64,000 nucleotides of DNA from Dendrobium chrysotoxum (taxonomy: Eukaryota > Streptophyta > Magnoliopsida > Asparagales > Orchidaceae): NCBI GenBank assembly GCA_019925795.1, contig CM034305.1, positions 66,948,573 to 67,012,572 of the forward strand. Reading direction: 5' to 3'. Positions 12,216 through 23,400 of this stretch are shown here, one piece after another. Both the position numbers and the translations under genes were made by a program. The notes below the pieces were generated by a model. That model did not search any database and was not told the DNA's origin. It saw nothing but the letters and a program-made list of their open reading frames with translations. Positions within the stretch are counted from its first letter, which is position 1. Each line of letters starts with the position of its first letter.

Positions 12216-12676
12216 TAATTAAAAGAAATGAAAATAATAATAATGAAGTATACGTATGTCTCGTACGCATGTCATGAATAATAAAATTTAATTTAAAAGT
12301 ATAATATACAAATAACTTATATTAAATCGTATCTTCTCTTTTATTTTAAAATAGTTTATTGAAATAACTTAATTGTTAATTAACATTAATTTCATTTTCA
12401 GATGATTTTTATAATATTTATTCTTAAGAATTTTATAAGAAAATCAATTTTCTCATATTCAACCTAATAATTTATAATATCACATCACTATTAATTTTTC
12501 TTTAACAGAGTTAAAGAAATTGAATGAATTTAAATATTTTTTTCTTTCATAAGTAAATGACAAAGTTATTATTATATAAATTTATTTTATATTTATTTAA
12601 ACTATATAATCAATCTGTGTTTTAAAAAAAATTTAAGATATAATATTATATTATTGTATCTAATGCATATTTGTGT

Positions 12677-12680
<4 letters not shown>
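12216..12680. other. AT-rich intergenic DNA
   Basis: Nothing recognisable. Confidence 0.45.

Positions 12681-12745
<65 letters not shown>
12681..12745. repeat. (TA)n microsatellite, ~65 bp
   Basis: Long uninterrupted TA run. The minus-strand ORF crossing it (12602-12823) is an artefact of IY dipeptide coding. Confidence 0.95.
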
Positions 12746-12749
<4 letters not shown>

Positions 12750-13340
12750 CTTTTAAATGGTGAAGTGATAGAAAGGAAATCAGATAACAATAATGTGGAA
12801 CTGACTATGTAAGAGAGAAACAATTGGGAGTAGGTATCATGGTTTTGTTTGTGAATCAGCTGATCATCAAGTACATGATCTTAGAAGATTTACAATGGTC
12901 CATAATTTTGAAGACCTTTGTTAAATTTTTCAATAATTTTATTAAATTCAATATATTTTTTTATTTGATCAATTCTATAATTAAAAAAAAAAGCTTTAAT
13001 TATGATAATTTTTAATAGATTTCAATTGATCAATATAAATCATAATAAAATTAAATTATTGCATGAGTCTCAATTATCATATATAGCATAATTGTAGAGG
13101 TTAAAATTGCTACTAAAATAAACGCTGTTAAAAACTACATCTAAGGTAACAGTTTAAATAGCGTTGCAGAAGCCGTTTGCAGCGATAATAAATAAGGCGG
13201 ATGTGTAGCGATTTAAAATCACTGCAAATGAAATAGTAGGTGTTTTAACCGCTACTGTAGGGTAAAAAAAGTGTTACGGAAGCCTATTTTAGTCGTAGTG
13301 ATAGTTATATATTTAGGACAATAATTGTTGCGGGCTAGAA
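12746..13340. other. AT-rich DNA with a possible small repeat
   Basis: From about 13090 to 13310 there are repeated forms of an 'aGCG(A/T)TTTaAAa(C/T)CaCTgCAaa'-like motif in both orientations, reminiscent of small plant foldback elements. Ends and target duplication could not be defined. The rest is featureless. Confidence 0.3.
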
Positions 13341-13369
13341 TATACACGGCGGTAGAGTATGAATTCTAG

Positions 13370-14600
13370 GTCTTAGCGTTGCATGAATATCCAGCTCACA
13401 CACAGAGAACACAAGATTTTTACGTGGAAAACTCTGAAAAGGGGAAAAACCACGGGGCCTGGCCCAGTTGAAATGATTCCACTAGAGCTTGAGCAGATTA
13501 CAGGGGATTGACTCGCCTTCAAGGGCGATCAGATTACAAATATCGCCCGTAAGGTGAAAGTTAGAAGCTTGTGAGGGCCTAAGGTCGCTCTGGCAGAACT
13601 TCGGGGTCGCCTGGCAGTCAGGCAGAGTTTTGGTTCCTAGGTAGTTGTCGGGCAGAGTTGAGGACGGTAAATGGTGGTCCGGCGGAACTCCGGCGTCAGG
13701 CGGTGGTCCGGCGGAACTCCGGCGTCAGGCGGTGGTCCGGCAAAGTGCAGGGCCTCAGGTGGTGGTCCGGCGAAGTGCAGGGCCTCAGGTGGTGGTCCGG
13801 CGAAGTGCAGGACCTCAAGTGGTGGTCCGGCGAAGTGCAGGGCCTCAGGTGGTGGTCCAGCGAAGAGCAGGGCCTCAGGTGGTGGTCCGGCGAAGTGCAG
13901 GGCCTCAGGTGGTGGTCCGGCGAAGTGCAGGGCCTCAGGTGGTGGTCCGGCGAAGTGCAGGGCCTCACGTGGTGGTCTTGCGAAGTGCAGGGCCTCAGCT
14001 GGTGGTCCGGCGGAGCAACGGCGTCAAGGCGGTGGTCCGGCGGTGGTCGAGGAGGAGCAAGGAAGCAAGAGTTCTCTTTTCTTCTCCTTAGGATCAGGTC
14101 CCTTTTTCAAGAGGAGAGGGGGCTCTATTTATAGATTTTCGTGAGTGACATGGCTCGTAAATAGGTGAAAGATCAGGGGTAGTTAGGGAGTGGTTTGAAT
14201 GGACGGCCGATCTTGAATCCTTTGATCATAGACCGTTCGCTGGACATTTGAAGGTCTTAATGATGTCGGAATTTGGCGATCTTGGGCTCGTTGGATTTGT
14301 CTCGTTGAGACGCTCGATCCGAGTATAAGCATGTCACATTTGGAGACCGTTTGGTAATCCAAATTATGGTTTGAACTTTCCAACAGCGCTTCAGACCCTT
14401 GATTTGGACCTATTTGGACTCGGATTGGGTTGAACTTGGTGTCGCTAGGTTCGTATTTCCGAGACGTTCAATTTGACTGTAAGTTCACTGAAATCGGAGT
14501 TTGGATGATCCCAATTTTAATTTCGGAAGTTTCCAACTTGATTTTGCCTCAAGATTCGTGTCCGATCAAGATAATTTTTTGATGACGTATCAATCATATA
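13370..14600 (+). mobile_element. Minisatellite-bearing LTR-type remnant
   Basis: Three blocks recur elsewhere in the window in the same order or alone. A leader-like block (about 13425-13520) recurs at 43785-43860. A GC-rich minisatellite recurs in degenerate form at 44540-44925. A trailing block (about 14420-14600) recurs at 52375-52545. A CTCTATTTATAG TATA-like element sits at about 14121. Together these suggest a dispersed retroelement, possibly non-autonomous, since no coding domain was recognised. True ends were not found. Confidence 0.5.
13671..14045. repeat. 30 bp GC-rich minisatellite, about 12 units
   Basis: The core unit is about 30 bp and contains GGTGGTCCGGCGAAGTGCAG. Roughly ten near-identical 30 bp units follow two variant units of about 29 bp. 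Because 30 is a multiple of three, every frame without a stop stays open, so overlapping ORFs of 148-158 codons appear in all three forward frames and one appears on the reverse strand. These should not be annotated as genes. Confidence 0.92.
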
Positions 14601-14633
14601 TAATCAATCAAATATTAAAGGATAGGCACATAA

Positions 14634-14636
<3 letters not shown>

Positions 14637-14701
<65 letters not shown>
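14637..14701. repeat. (TA)n microsatellite upstream of SWEET
   Basis: About 65 bp of TA repeats ending roughly 155 bp upstream of the SWEET TATA box. Confidence 0.95.
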
Positions 14702-14704
<3 letters not shown>

Positions 14705-14850
14705 CTTTGTAAATATGCTTTATGTAAATTTTAAATAATTGGGTTTATGATTCCTTCGATAAAAATAATAATTTTCAGCTTAGCATGCTTGGTGGAAGAT
14801 ATCAAACCCATACCTCCAAATCAGCATGGGCCACCCCCAAACCCCCTCAA

Positions 14851-14983
14851 CTCCCTATATATAAGAGAAGGTTTTTTCAAATTCGAAGAAGAAGAAGAGA
14901 ATTAAGAAGCAGCAAAGGAGTTACTTCCTTTTCTGCAACTCCATCGTCATCTTCTTCTTCTTCTTCCTTTTCTTCTTTTTGAA
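14851..14983 (+). promoter_or_regulatory. SWEET core promoter and 5' leader
   Basis: A TATATATAAG box lies at 14856-14865, preceded by a C-rich stretch at 14830-14854. Initiation would be expected about 30 bp downstream, leaving a leader of about 90 nt rich in GAAGAA and CTTCTT up to the ATG at 14984. Transcription start is inferred. Confidence 0.6.
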
Positions 14984-15660
14984 ATGGCTGGAGGCTTATC
15001 TTTGGATCATCCTTGGGCATTTGCCTTTGGCATCTTAGGTAGTACTATACTAATCATGAAGGCCCTCATTTCTCTTTCGCTCTTATTACTTAGCTCTCCT
15101 TCTCCTTCCTTTGGTCTTCCTATGCATGCATGGCTCTTTTAAATTTTGTTTCACATGCACATAACGGCTAGTTATAGAGAGAGAGAGAGAGAGAGAGAGA
15201 GATTAGTCTCCTTGTCATAATGAATAGTTAATCTTCCATTATTGTTGTCAAATTAACATTCTTTTCAAACTAATTAATTCCATTTTATGTTGAATCCATT
15301 ACAGGCAATGCCGTCTCTTTCATGGTCTACCTCGCTCCACTGTAAGAATATTTTCAGATTAATAATATTTTACATGTAATTTTAGCATATTAGTAATTTA
15401 ATTTTATATATAGAAGTAATTTTTTGGCTTTAAAAAATGAATTGCAGGCCAACATTTTATCGAATTTATCGAAAGAAATCAACGGAAGGGTTCAAATCTG
15501 AGCCTTATGTGGTGGCTTTGTTCAGTGCAATGCTTTGGATATTTTATGCTTTAATCAAAAAAGATGCTTATCTCCTAATCACCATCAATTCCTTTGGCTG
15601 TGTCATTGAAACCATTTACACCCTCCTGTTTCTCCTTTATGCCTCTAAGAAAGCTCGGGT

Positions 15661-15722
<62 letters not shown>

Positions 15723-16483
15723 TTAACATGCAAATATTTAAATTTTTTATGAAAATTACGTGCAGGTGCAGACATTCAAGATGATCATGCTGTTGAACGT
15801 AGGGTTATCATCTCTGATAGTTCTATGCATTCTTCTCCTAATCTCTAATGCCTCACTTCGCCTTCAAGTGCTTGGTTGGATCTGCGTAGCTTTCTCAGTC
15901 AGCGTCTTTGTAGCTCCCTTAAGCATAATCGTATGTGTATATAATTAAGAGCATAATTAAACAAGAACTTCCTTAATTATTCTCATCTTGATTAATTAAT
16001 TGCCATGTATTTATCTTTTATACAATGCAGAGGCAGGTTATTCGTACCAGAAGTGTGGAGTTCATGCCGTTCAATCTCTCATTCTTCCTCACATTAAGCG
16101 CAGTGGTTTGGTTCTCCTTTGGCCTCTTCTCCAGAGACATCTACGTTGCGGTAATTATCGATTATATTAACAAAACTAATTAGTTTACTACATTATTTAT
16201 CTTGTTAATTACTCACTAATCATACATTAATTATAAATGTTTATGCATGCAGCTTCCAAATATATTAGGATTCACATTTGGTGCGATTCAAATGTTGCTT
16301 TACATTATCTACAAGGACACAAAGGCTCCCAAGAGCTTGGAAACTGAAGGGAAGAAGCTTAGTTCGGTCGACATTATTGTCGTCAATGATACAGAAGTTA
16401 AGACAGCAACTAATGAGGAGACAGAAAGGGCGAAAGAGGCTGACAAAGCTAATAGTATGGGCATTGAGAAGAGTCCAGTTTGA
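14984..16483 (+). CDS. SWEET: SWEET sugar transporter (MtN3/saliva family), clade III type
   Basis: SWEETs are seven-helix membrane uniporters that pass sugars down their gradient; clade III members mainly move sucrose across the plasma membrane. Six exons with GT-AG junctions fit in frame: 14984-15038, 15305-15341, 15448-15658, 15766-15930, 16031-16150 and 16253-16483, giving 272 aa. This is the standard family gene structure. The first MtN3 repeat spans about residues 11-98 (LAPLPTFYRIYRKKSTEGF, then YVVALFSAMLW and ITINSFGCVIETIY). The second spans about 132-216 (VAPLSII, TRSVEFMPFNLS, LPNILGFTFG). The pore asparagines known from Arabidopsis SWEET1 correspond to N78 and N199 here. The C-tail is hydrophilic and acidic. 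Start choice is supported by MAGGLSLDHPWAFAFG, the usual family beginning. Intron 3 begins with a CT microsatellite two bases after the donor. No coding damage was seen. Confidence 0.95.
15179..15201. repeat. (GA)n microsatellite in SWEET intron 1
   Basis: Short GA dinucleotide run inside intron 1. Confidence 0.9.
15662..15720. repeat. (CT)n microsatellite at SWEET intron 3 donor
   Basis: The donor CGG|GTAA at 15658/15659 is followed almost at once by a pure CT run filling more than half of the 107 bp intron. Confidence 0.95.
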
Positions 16484-16815
16484 GAAAGCTAATGTGTTTG
16501 GAGTAGAGGATTTTGAATGTATATTTAACCTGGTTTTCATTCGAAAGGGTGGAGGAGCACTAATTACTTTCACTTTGTTAGTTTCAATAATGTGATTGTT
16601 AGGGAGGAGAGGGTGTGGGTGGTGATAAGGAATTAATGCCCTCACTCTTCCTAAGAGTTTACTCTAATTCTAATGTAGTAGTTTAGTTTAAGTGTGTATT
16701 TAGGTGTTTTTACCATTTGATTATTAATGGAAGTGTAGTTTTCAATTAATGAAAGGAATTATGTGTTAAGAGAAAATGATTATATATATAATTTTAGTTT
16801 TCTAAAACTGCTCAA
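16484..16815 (+). other. SWEET 3' UTR and downstream
   Basis: AT-rich sequence after the TGA at 16481-16483. It probably holds the 3' UTR, but no single poly(A) signal stands out. The antisense ORF at 16265-16645 is a shadow of exon 6. Confidence 0.45.
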
Positions 16816-16819
16816 CTTA

Positions 16820-16949
16820 TGCTTCGTTTGGGACGGCTTTCTTACTGTTTTCTAAAATAGCTTTTTAGTATAAAAATTTCTTGAACTAAAAATTTTTGTA
16901 CTAAAAAGCTGCTTTAGAAAGCATTAAGAAAGCCACCCCAAACGAAGCC
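16820..16949. mobile_element. Tourist-like MITE
   Basis: TGCTTCGTTTGGGACGGC and its inverted partner ending CCCCAAACGAAGCC bound the element. TTA at 16817-16819 and 16950-16952 is the target duplication. Confidence 0.8.
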
Positions 16950-17091
16950 TTAATCTTATATGTAATTAATTCACAATGAATTGGAGAGAAGGCCTAATTA
17001 AGGATGGCATGCATATGCATATATAGCAGAAGAAATCCTAGTTATTTAAAAGTAGATCATATATGATGATGTTGATTGGTATATTTTTAGA

Positions 17092-17539
17092 TAGGGGTGC
17101 AAGTGAGTCAAGCCGATTCGTGAGCCAACTTGAGCTCGACTCGATATGTGGCTCATAAGCCGAGCTTATTGAGCTAATGAACCAACCCTAACTAGACTCA
17201 TTAGCTCAAGAGCTGACTCATTATCAAAAAATTCACTTAATATATATATTAACATTCATGATTTTAAGTATAAAATTATTAAAAATATTTAAAAATTATA
17301 TCTCACTTTTTTATATTAAGTTATTATTTTTATTTTTATTTTAAGTTCCCATTCTTTTTATGATTTTATTATAATAATTATTTAAATCGTAATAATTTTC
17401 TATCATTCATCGTAACTGAGCCGGCTCACACTCACACAAGACAGCTTGAGCTCGAGCTCAAGCTCGAACTCGATTAATTAATAAAGCTCAAGCTCAAATC
17501 AAAGCTGACTCGAGCTCCGCTCGACTAAGTACACCCCTA
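17092..17539. mobile_element. Non-autonomous hAT element (MITE), copy 1
   Basis: A 448 bp element beginning TAGGGGTGCAAG and ending ACACCCCTA, with no coding capacity. The flanks give an 8 bp target duplication with one mismatch (TTTTTAGA at 17084-17091, TTTTTAGG at 17540-17547). Subterminal GAGCTCGAGC-type words repeat near both ends, as in hAT elements. The termini match those of the 4.9 kb hAT element at 28412-33359. Confidence 0.82.
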
Positions 17540-17805
17540 TTTTTAGGGTGCAATCTGAAATAATTTATTATAAAGATTTTAGCTTGAACTGGAACCATCT
17601 AAACATAAACGTTAATTAAGTTAATTTTAGAGCAGTCAACAGTAATGCTGACTTTAATGATAGATATAGGGTTTGTTAGTAAACAGTGAACAACTCTTAA
17701 TTTTTTTGTTAAATCCAACACATGTTCTAATATGGCTGACGATTTTACTCATTTGATGCTGATATATAATAAAGATTTAAACTTTTAATATGAACTCATG
17801 CCTAT

Positions 17806-18040
17806 GGGCATCTCCAACCAAAAAACTTATTTTCCACTACAAAATACAGTAACACTCCAAAATAATGTAACTCATTTTCAGCCGAATTTCATTTAATAGC
17901 ACCAGAAAGAATATTATGGGTATACTCTTTCTCGAACAAAAAAAAAAAGACATTTGTGACCAGTGCGACGTCAATATTGGCATCGCACTGTTCACATCAA
18001 GAGAAAGACGTAAATTTTCTCGTTTGGTTGGAGCAGCTCA
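17806..18040. mobile_element. MITE with CATCTCCAACC termini, copy 1
   Basis: The left end GGGCATCTCCAACCAAAAAA is inverted at the right end (TTTGGTTGGAGCAGCTCA). The internal CATCGCACTGTTCAC-type segment is shared with the copy at 34706-35035. Target duplication is unclear here. Confidence 0.6.
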
Positions 18041-18458
18041 TGGACGACAAATGCTAGTTTAACGTTCGGTTACGATTCCTAACTAATTAACTCATAAAAG
18101 ACAAGTTCTTCACAAATAAGAGTGAGCTGCAACATGCAATTAGTGATTTGTTTGTTGTTAATAATGTGGAGTATAAGATAATTTACTCCAATAGAAATCA
18201 CCTAATTCTTGTATGTGTGTAACAAGATTCATTTTACATATGATAGTTGTCTAAAAGTGATCCCTAACAAGTTGAGATTACTATATCATTTTTTTGTATT
18301 ATTTTAAATTATTACACTAAAATCTTGATATCAATAGACAATTTATTTAATTTTAAAATTAAAGATTGAACTATAAATTTTTGGCTTGGATAGAAATCAT
18401 TGAGCCATCATGACTTGAATTGAAGTTGAACTAGGTCAAGCCAGTCCCATATTGAGCA

Positions 18459-18908
18459 TAGGGGTGTAAATGAGTCGAACAAGATTGAGGTTGACTCTTT
18501 AACAAGCTTACGAGTGGAGCTTATAGTGCCATAAGTTCGAGCTCAAGCCAATACTCGAGCACATATATTAAACAAGCTCGCGCTCACTCTGGCTCACCTC
18601 GTAAGCTCATTGAGGTGATCAATTAAGTTAAATATATTTAAAAATGAATTTAATTTAACATTATAAAATATATTTAAACCCTGTTAAATAAATTCTAAAA
18701 TAAAAAAAAACTAATTTTTTTAATTTAAAATTAAGAAATTGCGCTCAACAGTGGAGTCCAACTCAAGCTTTCCAAACGAGCTCAAGCAATCGAGTTGAGC
18801 TCGAGCCTATAATCTTTTTAACAAGCCAAGCTCAAGCTCAATAAGAACTAAACAAGCTTAGCTCGATTAGACAAATATCCGACCCGACTCGACTTGTTTA
18901 CACCCCTA
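18459..18908. mobile_element. Non-autonomous hAT element (MITE), copy 2
   Basis: A 450 bp element with the 12 bp inverted repeat TAGGGGTGTAAA at both ends and subterminal GAGCTCGAG/CTCAAGCTC words. The flanks ATTGAGCA (18451-18458) and ATTGAACT (18909-18916) match at six of eight positions, consistent with an aged hAT target duplication. Related to copy 1. Confidence 0.8.
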
Positions 18909-18964
18909 ATTGAACTAACCTTAGGCTGGATCAATGTGCACATGACTGTAAGAATATTATTATT

Positions 18965-19812
18965 AAGGAAATAAAGCTAATGTAAGCTAGCAAAATTAGA
19001 GCTAAAACATCAACAAATGAGGTAAGATAAAGTCAAAGAAAGAAATTTTCAAATATACTAAAATTATTCTTTAGGGAAAACTATATGGTAGCATCACCTC
19101 TATCAAACACAGACAAAGAATCAAAATAATATAACCCTCACCATCAATAAGGCAGTAATTTTTAGAACTATCACCAGTGTTGATCGAATCAGCTAGTCCT
19201 TATCTCAACAGACAGATCATCACTGTGAAGATAGAGGATGAGAACTATCTACATAGACTCAGCATGAGAGGTCACAAGATCAACAATAGTGATTGTCTGG
19301 GCCCTGTGGTCAAATTATTACGTGCGGTCACCAGATACCGTCCGGAGGCGAATCAGGACACATCACGTCACCATTTTGCTGTGTACCACAGTTATGTACC
19401 AAGTGACATGACACATCCTGATTTATCTCCTGACAGTCCGATGACCGAACATAATAATTTCTCCTTGGCAAGAGAATCAACATCAACCTCTCAAGATTAA
19501 AAAATTAAAATTGTTCACATGAGGTAACTTCAAATTTCTTTTTAATTGTATGTGAAGCCTAAAGCAAGAAGACAAATTTTGATTTATAAGTTAGAGCTAT
19601 TTATTTATAAGGACAAAATGTAATGTAAGTTGGCTAATTTAGAGCTAAAGCATCAACAAACGAGGGTTAAATGAAGTCAACTAATAAAAATCCAAACACT
19701 AAAATTACTCCATTAAGATAAGACAAATGATATGAAAACATTACATCCATCAAGCAAAGACAAAGAATCACAAACTATCTAAATAACACATCCCTTGTCC
19801 TTAATAAGACAC
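18965..19812. repeat. Direct repeat pair enclosing an unknown ORF
   Basis: About 190-200 bp at 18965-19157 recurs, diverged, at 19611-19812. Shared words include TTAGAGCTAAA(A/G)CATCAACAAA and CAAAGACAAAGAATCA. The layout resembles a miniature terminal-repeat retrotransposon, but no primer-binding site, polypurine tract or flanking duplication was identified. A local duplication would explain it equally well. Confidence 0.55.
19177..19500 (+). other. 107-codon ORF, function unknown
   Basis: An ATG-to-stop frame with fairly balanced amino-acid composition and a hydrophilic, Ser/Thr/Asp-rich C-terminus. I do not recognise a domain. It lies wholly between the two direct repeats. It may be a chance frame or the relic of an element's coding region. 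Confidence 0.2.
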
Positions 19813-20273
19813 TCATCAATAAGATTCGATTGGATCCTCGAGTCGATCGATACCTTATCACACATAGATCGCAATTAAAAGAGTGAGAACCAACCCTTCA
19901 CCATAGACTCACCAAAAGGGTCAAAACCCTAAAATTATATGGCCAAAGTAGCAATATGAGCGTGGTGAATGTTCAAAGATGATATAAGCATAAGAGAGCT
20001 ATTTTCAAATTTATAATTTCATAATCATTTATAAGACAGATATGGTCACTCCAAACACTCTAAATTGCTCAAAACAGAAGATCACAGTAAGAAATTGATA
20101 CTAATGCAAAACATAAGTAATTTCAGCGAAGCAGGAAGGATTTTCTTCAATGAAACTGAAGAAAACAGTGTCCAAGTAACTTACCAAGGAAAAAAGAAGT
20201 GTCTCAACCTGGTTATATGGTGCAGATTGAAGATTGAAAGCACAAACTAAGATAATGATGCATACATATATAT
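19813..20273. other. TIM8 3' flank
   Basis: Contains the TIM8 3' UTR (minus strand) immediately left of the stop codon. No separate gene was recognised. Confidence 0.4.
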
Positions 20274-20462
20274 TCACTGCATGGACTGGAAGCGTTTCAT
20301 GATGATTATGCTCATGTCCATATACCGCTGAGCACAATTGGTGAGGCAGGAGGTCTCACCAGAGCTGAATTTGCTTCCAGGAGTGCCTGTAATGCATTTG
20401 TCCCAGCACACATTTGTCAGTTTTCCGACCATCTCACTGATCATAGCCTTCTGCTTCTCTTG
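20274..20462 (-). CDS. TIM8: TIM8 exon 2 (residues 13-74)
   Basis: Holds both CX3C motifs and the stop codon TGA at 20276-20274. The acceptor is TTCCCTTGCAG|CAAGAG. Confidence 0.95.
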   Translation of the reverse strand, partial: QEKQKAMISEMVGKLTNVCWDKCITGTPGSKFSSGETSCLTNCAQRYMDMSIIIMKRFQSMQ

Positions 20463-23400
20463 CTGCAAGGGAAACCAGAGGTTTAGGTGAGTTTAAGTTA
20501 TTCAACATAGTCTAATTCCAATTAAAGAAGTTAATCCTCTAATTGCAAACATAAAACATCATTAGCATCGATTATTAATCATATTCCAACTATTTGGGAT
20601 TGGATTTATGCGTCCGCATTCTCTATATATTGTTTTTTAGTGTTGTTTGGGATGATTAGTCTATTTTATGCTAAAAAATGCCACTTTAAATTTATAAATT
20701 TACCTTTTTTAAGTCTCCATGTTATTCTCAGCACATCTCTATCACATAACAGATCTCTATCATGTATTAATTCGCACTAAAAAAACAAATTAACCCAAAA
20801 AGTAGTGGAAGAATGGAAGAAGCAAAATTTACTGAGTATATTGTCATCAAAATGGAGTGGAAGATGGTGCAAACAACTACAATTGCGACCTGTTGGCCAA
20901 ATCCGAATCTGCTTCCTTCCCTATCCATGTTAAATGCAATTAAGAATGTAAAGGATGAAGAGGAGGGCATGACTATCAACAATGAAGCAAGAATGCAGAT
21001 CCACAAAATAGAAGTAAAAGTGGAGAATCATATATATGATGTATCATTGATGTTAAGGAAACTTGATGCATGGATCGGCGAGTTGAAAATTTACTTCCCT
21101 TGTATGGGTTAAACCGTATGAATGGGTTAAACCGTATGACACCTGTAAAAAGATTCACTTCGCTAGACTGAAGCTAAACCATCATATCATGTCATGATGA
21201 AATGCCTATTTGAAGATGAATGACTAGCAAGAGGTGAAGTCAAGGACGTTCAAGCAATTGATCCATCAAGAGTTCAACCAAATCGGGTATTTGAAAGACG
21301 CACGAAAGAAATGTCACGATTTCAACCAATTGATTCATTGATAGTATCAAGGACAATCTGTGCAGCAGTACACAAATTCTGACATGGCAATTACTTTATT
21401 AGTAAATATTGAGATGTACAAGTTTTGAAAATAAAATTGCAAATGAACTCCAACTGTTTTAAATTGTTGATCACAGTTTTAGGCCAGTATGAAAGCAATA
21501 GTCATGAAGTACAAGAATCAAGGCAAGTCAAAGCAAGAAAGATAAGGCACCAAAACTGTCTAAGGATAGACTCGATTCTTGAAGAACAAAAAGGTGAGCA
21601 AAAAAGGTGATGCTCCAAAACTTACTTTGACCTTTTAAGTCAAATGTTGCCAGAAAATTATGAGATCAATGCAAGATACCTCATCATATTATAAAATATG
21701 ATTCATAAAAATATATGCGACTAAGTTAAAAATAAAATCTATTTGCATTTGATTTCTCTAAATCAATAAATATCATATTTAATAAAGTATGACTAAAATT
21801 TTTGAAATTAAAATTAAAATTATCATTATTTTTTTATTAAAGAAATATTTAATAAATTTTTAAAAAAATTATAATTACTCAAAAATTATATTTAATAAAT
21901 ATTAAATTAAAAAATGATCAAAATACCTTTACATTTAACACCATCAACTCCAACATTAAATGTTAAAACTAAAAAATCTTATTTTAAAAAGCTGAAGGAT
22001 CAAATTGATCCATAAAAAGAGGGGGATTATTTTGGTCCCTCACAAACAGTTGAGGGACCAACAATGAGAACTATTATCTGCATTCGTGCATAAAAAATCC
22101 ACTACATCAATTAAGAATCCAACAAACATATTCACCAAGTTGGTCCTCTATACTATCAGGTGTACAGTAATGAGATGGATGCATGATGGATAGTATTCCA
22201 AACTAAAAAAAAGTTGCATCAATTGTTGGTTATGTAATTCAAACTTTGCAATGCCCCAACTACATTCATAAGATTAATTAATGATGGTCTCTAATTATAT
22301 ATGTATGACTTTATTATCATCTATTTAAATGATATCCTACTCTACAATAAAACATGGGAGGAAAACTTCGAGCATTTGCAATAAGGCATCCCATTAGCTA
22401 GAATAACACAATCTCCATCTGAACTAAAAGAAAAGTGAATGATCAAAAAAGTGTTTGCTCTACATAGGATTTGAGGTGAGAAAAAAATGTGATCAAGATT
22501 GATCCTAAAAAGGCAAAAATAAACAAGGAGTGGCCCAGAGCATAGATGTCTTAGATGGTTTGGTCACATAAAACGGCGGCCTTCCGATGACCTGGTTAGG
22601 AGAGTAGATGTCTTAGATTTGACATATATTAAGAAAGGTAAAGGTAGACCTAAAAAGATTTGATTAGAAAATATTAAAAATGACCTTTCTTTATTAGATC
22701 TAAATGAGAATTTAACTCTTAACAGAATACAATGAAGAAAAAGCATTCATGTAGCCAACCCCATGTAGTGGATAAAAGATTGATGTTGTTGTTGTAGTGG
22801 CCCAGAGCTTAGGAAGTGACTAATGCAAACAGTTCCATGGGAGCCTATCAATATATCTAAGTTCATTTGCCATTTTTTCCTTATCTTTTATCTACATGCT
22901 TTAAGTAATGACAATGCTGAATTTGAATAGAGGTAAAAGCAATAGGATTTATTTTTCTTATTGAAAAAACAAGATAAGTGATGCCCTTCTGCTTGCCTTG
23001 CAAAATTTGTAGGAACCATTTAGATAAGGGGTAGATGCTAAAAGATATGGAATGAGAGCAGTACAAACATAGGATGGGACACCCGTTGCTTATCACTCTG
23101 AGATGTTTCAAGTTCAGAAAAACTATCAAGCAATTAAACATTGAAATGCTTACCTTTTCAGCAAAGAGAGAGTGGTGTATATGAACAATAAACCGCTTCA
23201 ATATTTGCTGATGTAATAAAGTTGCAATAGGCTCGACATACGATATGGATGATTTACCTCCAATAATTCAATAAGGTCATCATAAACAAGAGAACGACCA
23301 AAAAACTGATCACATTTTATCACAACCACCGCTAATGCTTCTTCTTTGAGTACATCATGCACGTTAAACCTTACGTAGAAAGATTAACATGAGTGGCACC

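Noticed and set aside
12602..12823. 73-codon ORF
   Set aside because: Mostly IY dipeptides from a TA microsatellite.
13645..14144. Overlapping 148-158 codon ORFs suggesting a decapeptide-repeat protein
   Set aside because: All forward frames are open because the unit is 30 bp. No start context, splice support or frame preference is visible.
16265..16645. 126-codon antisense ORF
   Set aside because: A shadow of SWEET exon 6 and its 3' UTR on the opposite strand.
20813..21112. 99-codon plus-strand ORF in the TIM8 intron
   Set aside because: No recognisable domain and no splice or promoter context.
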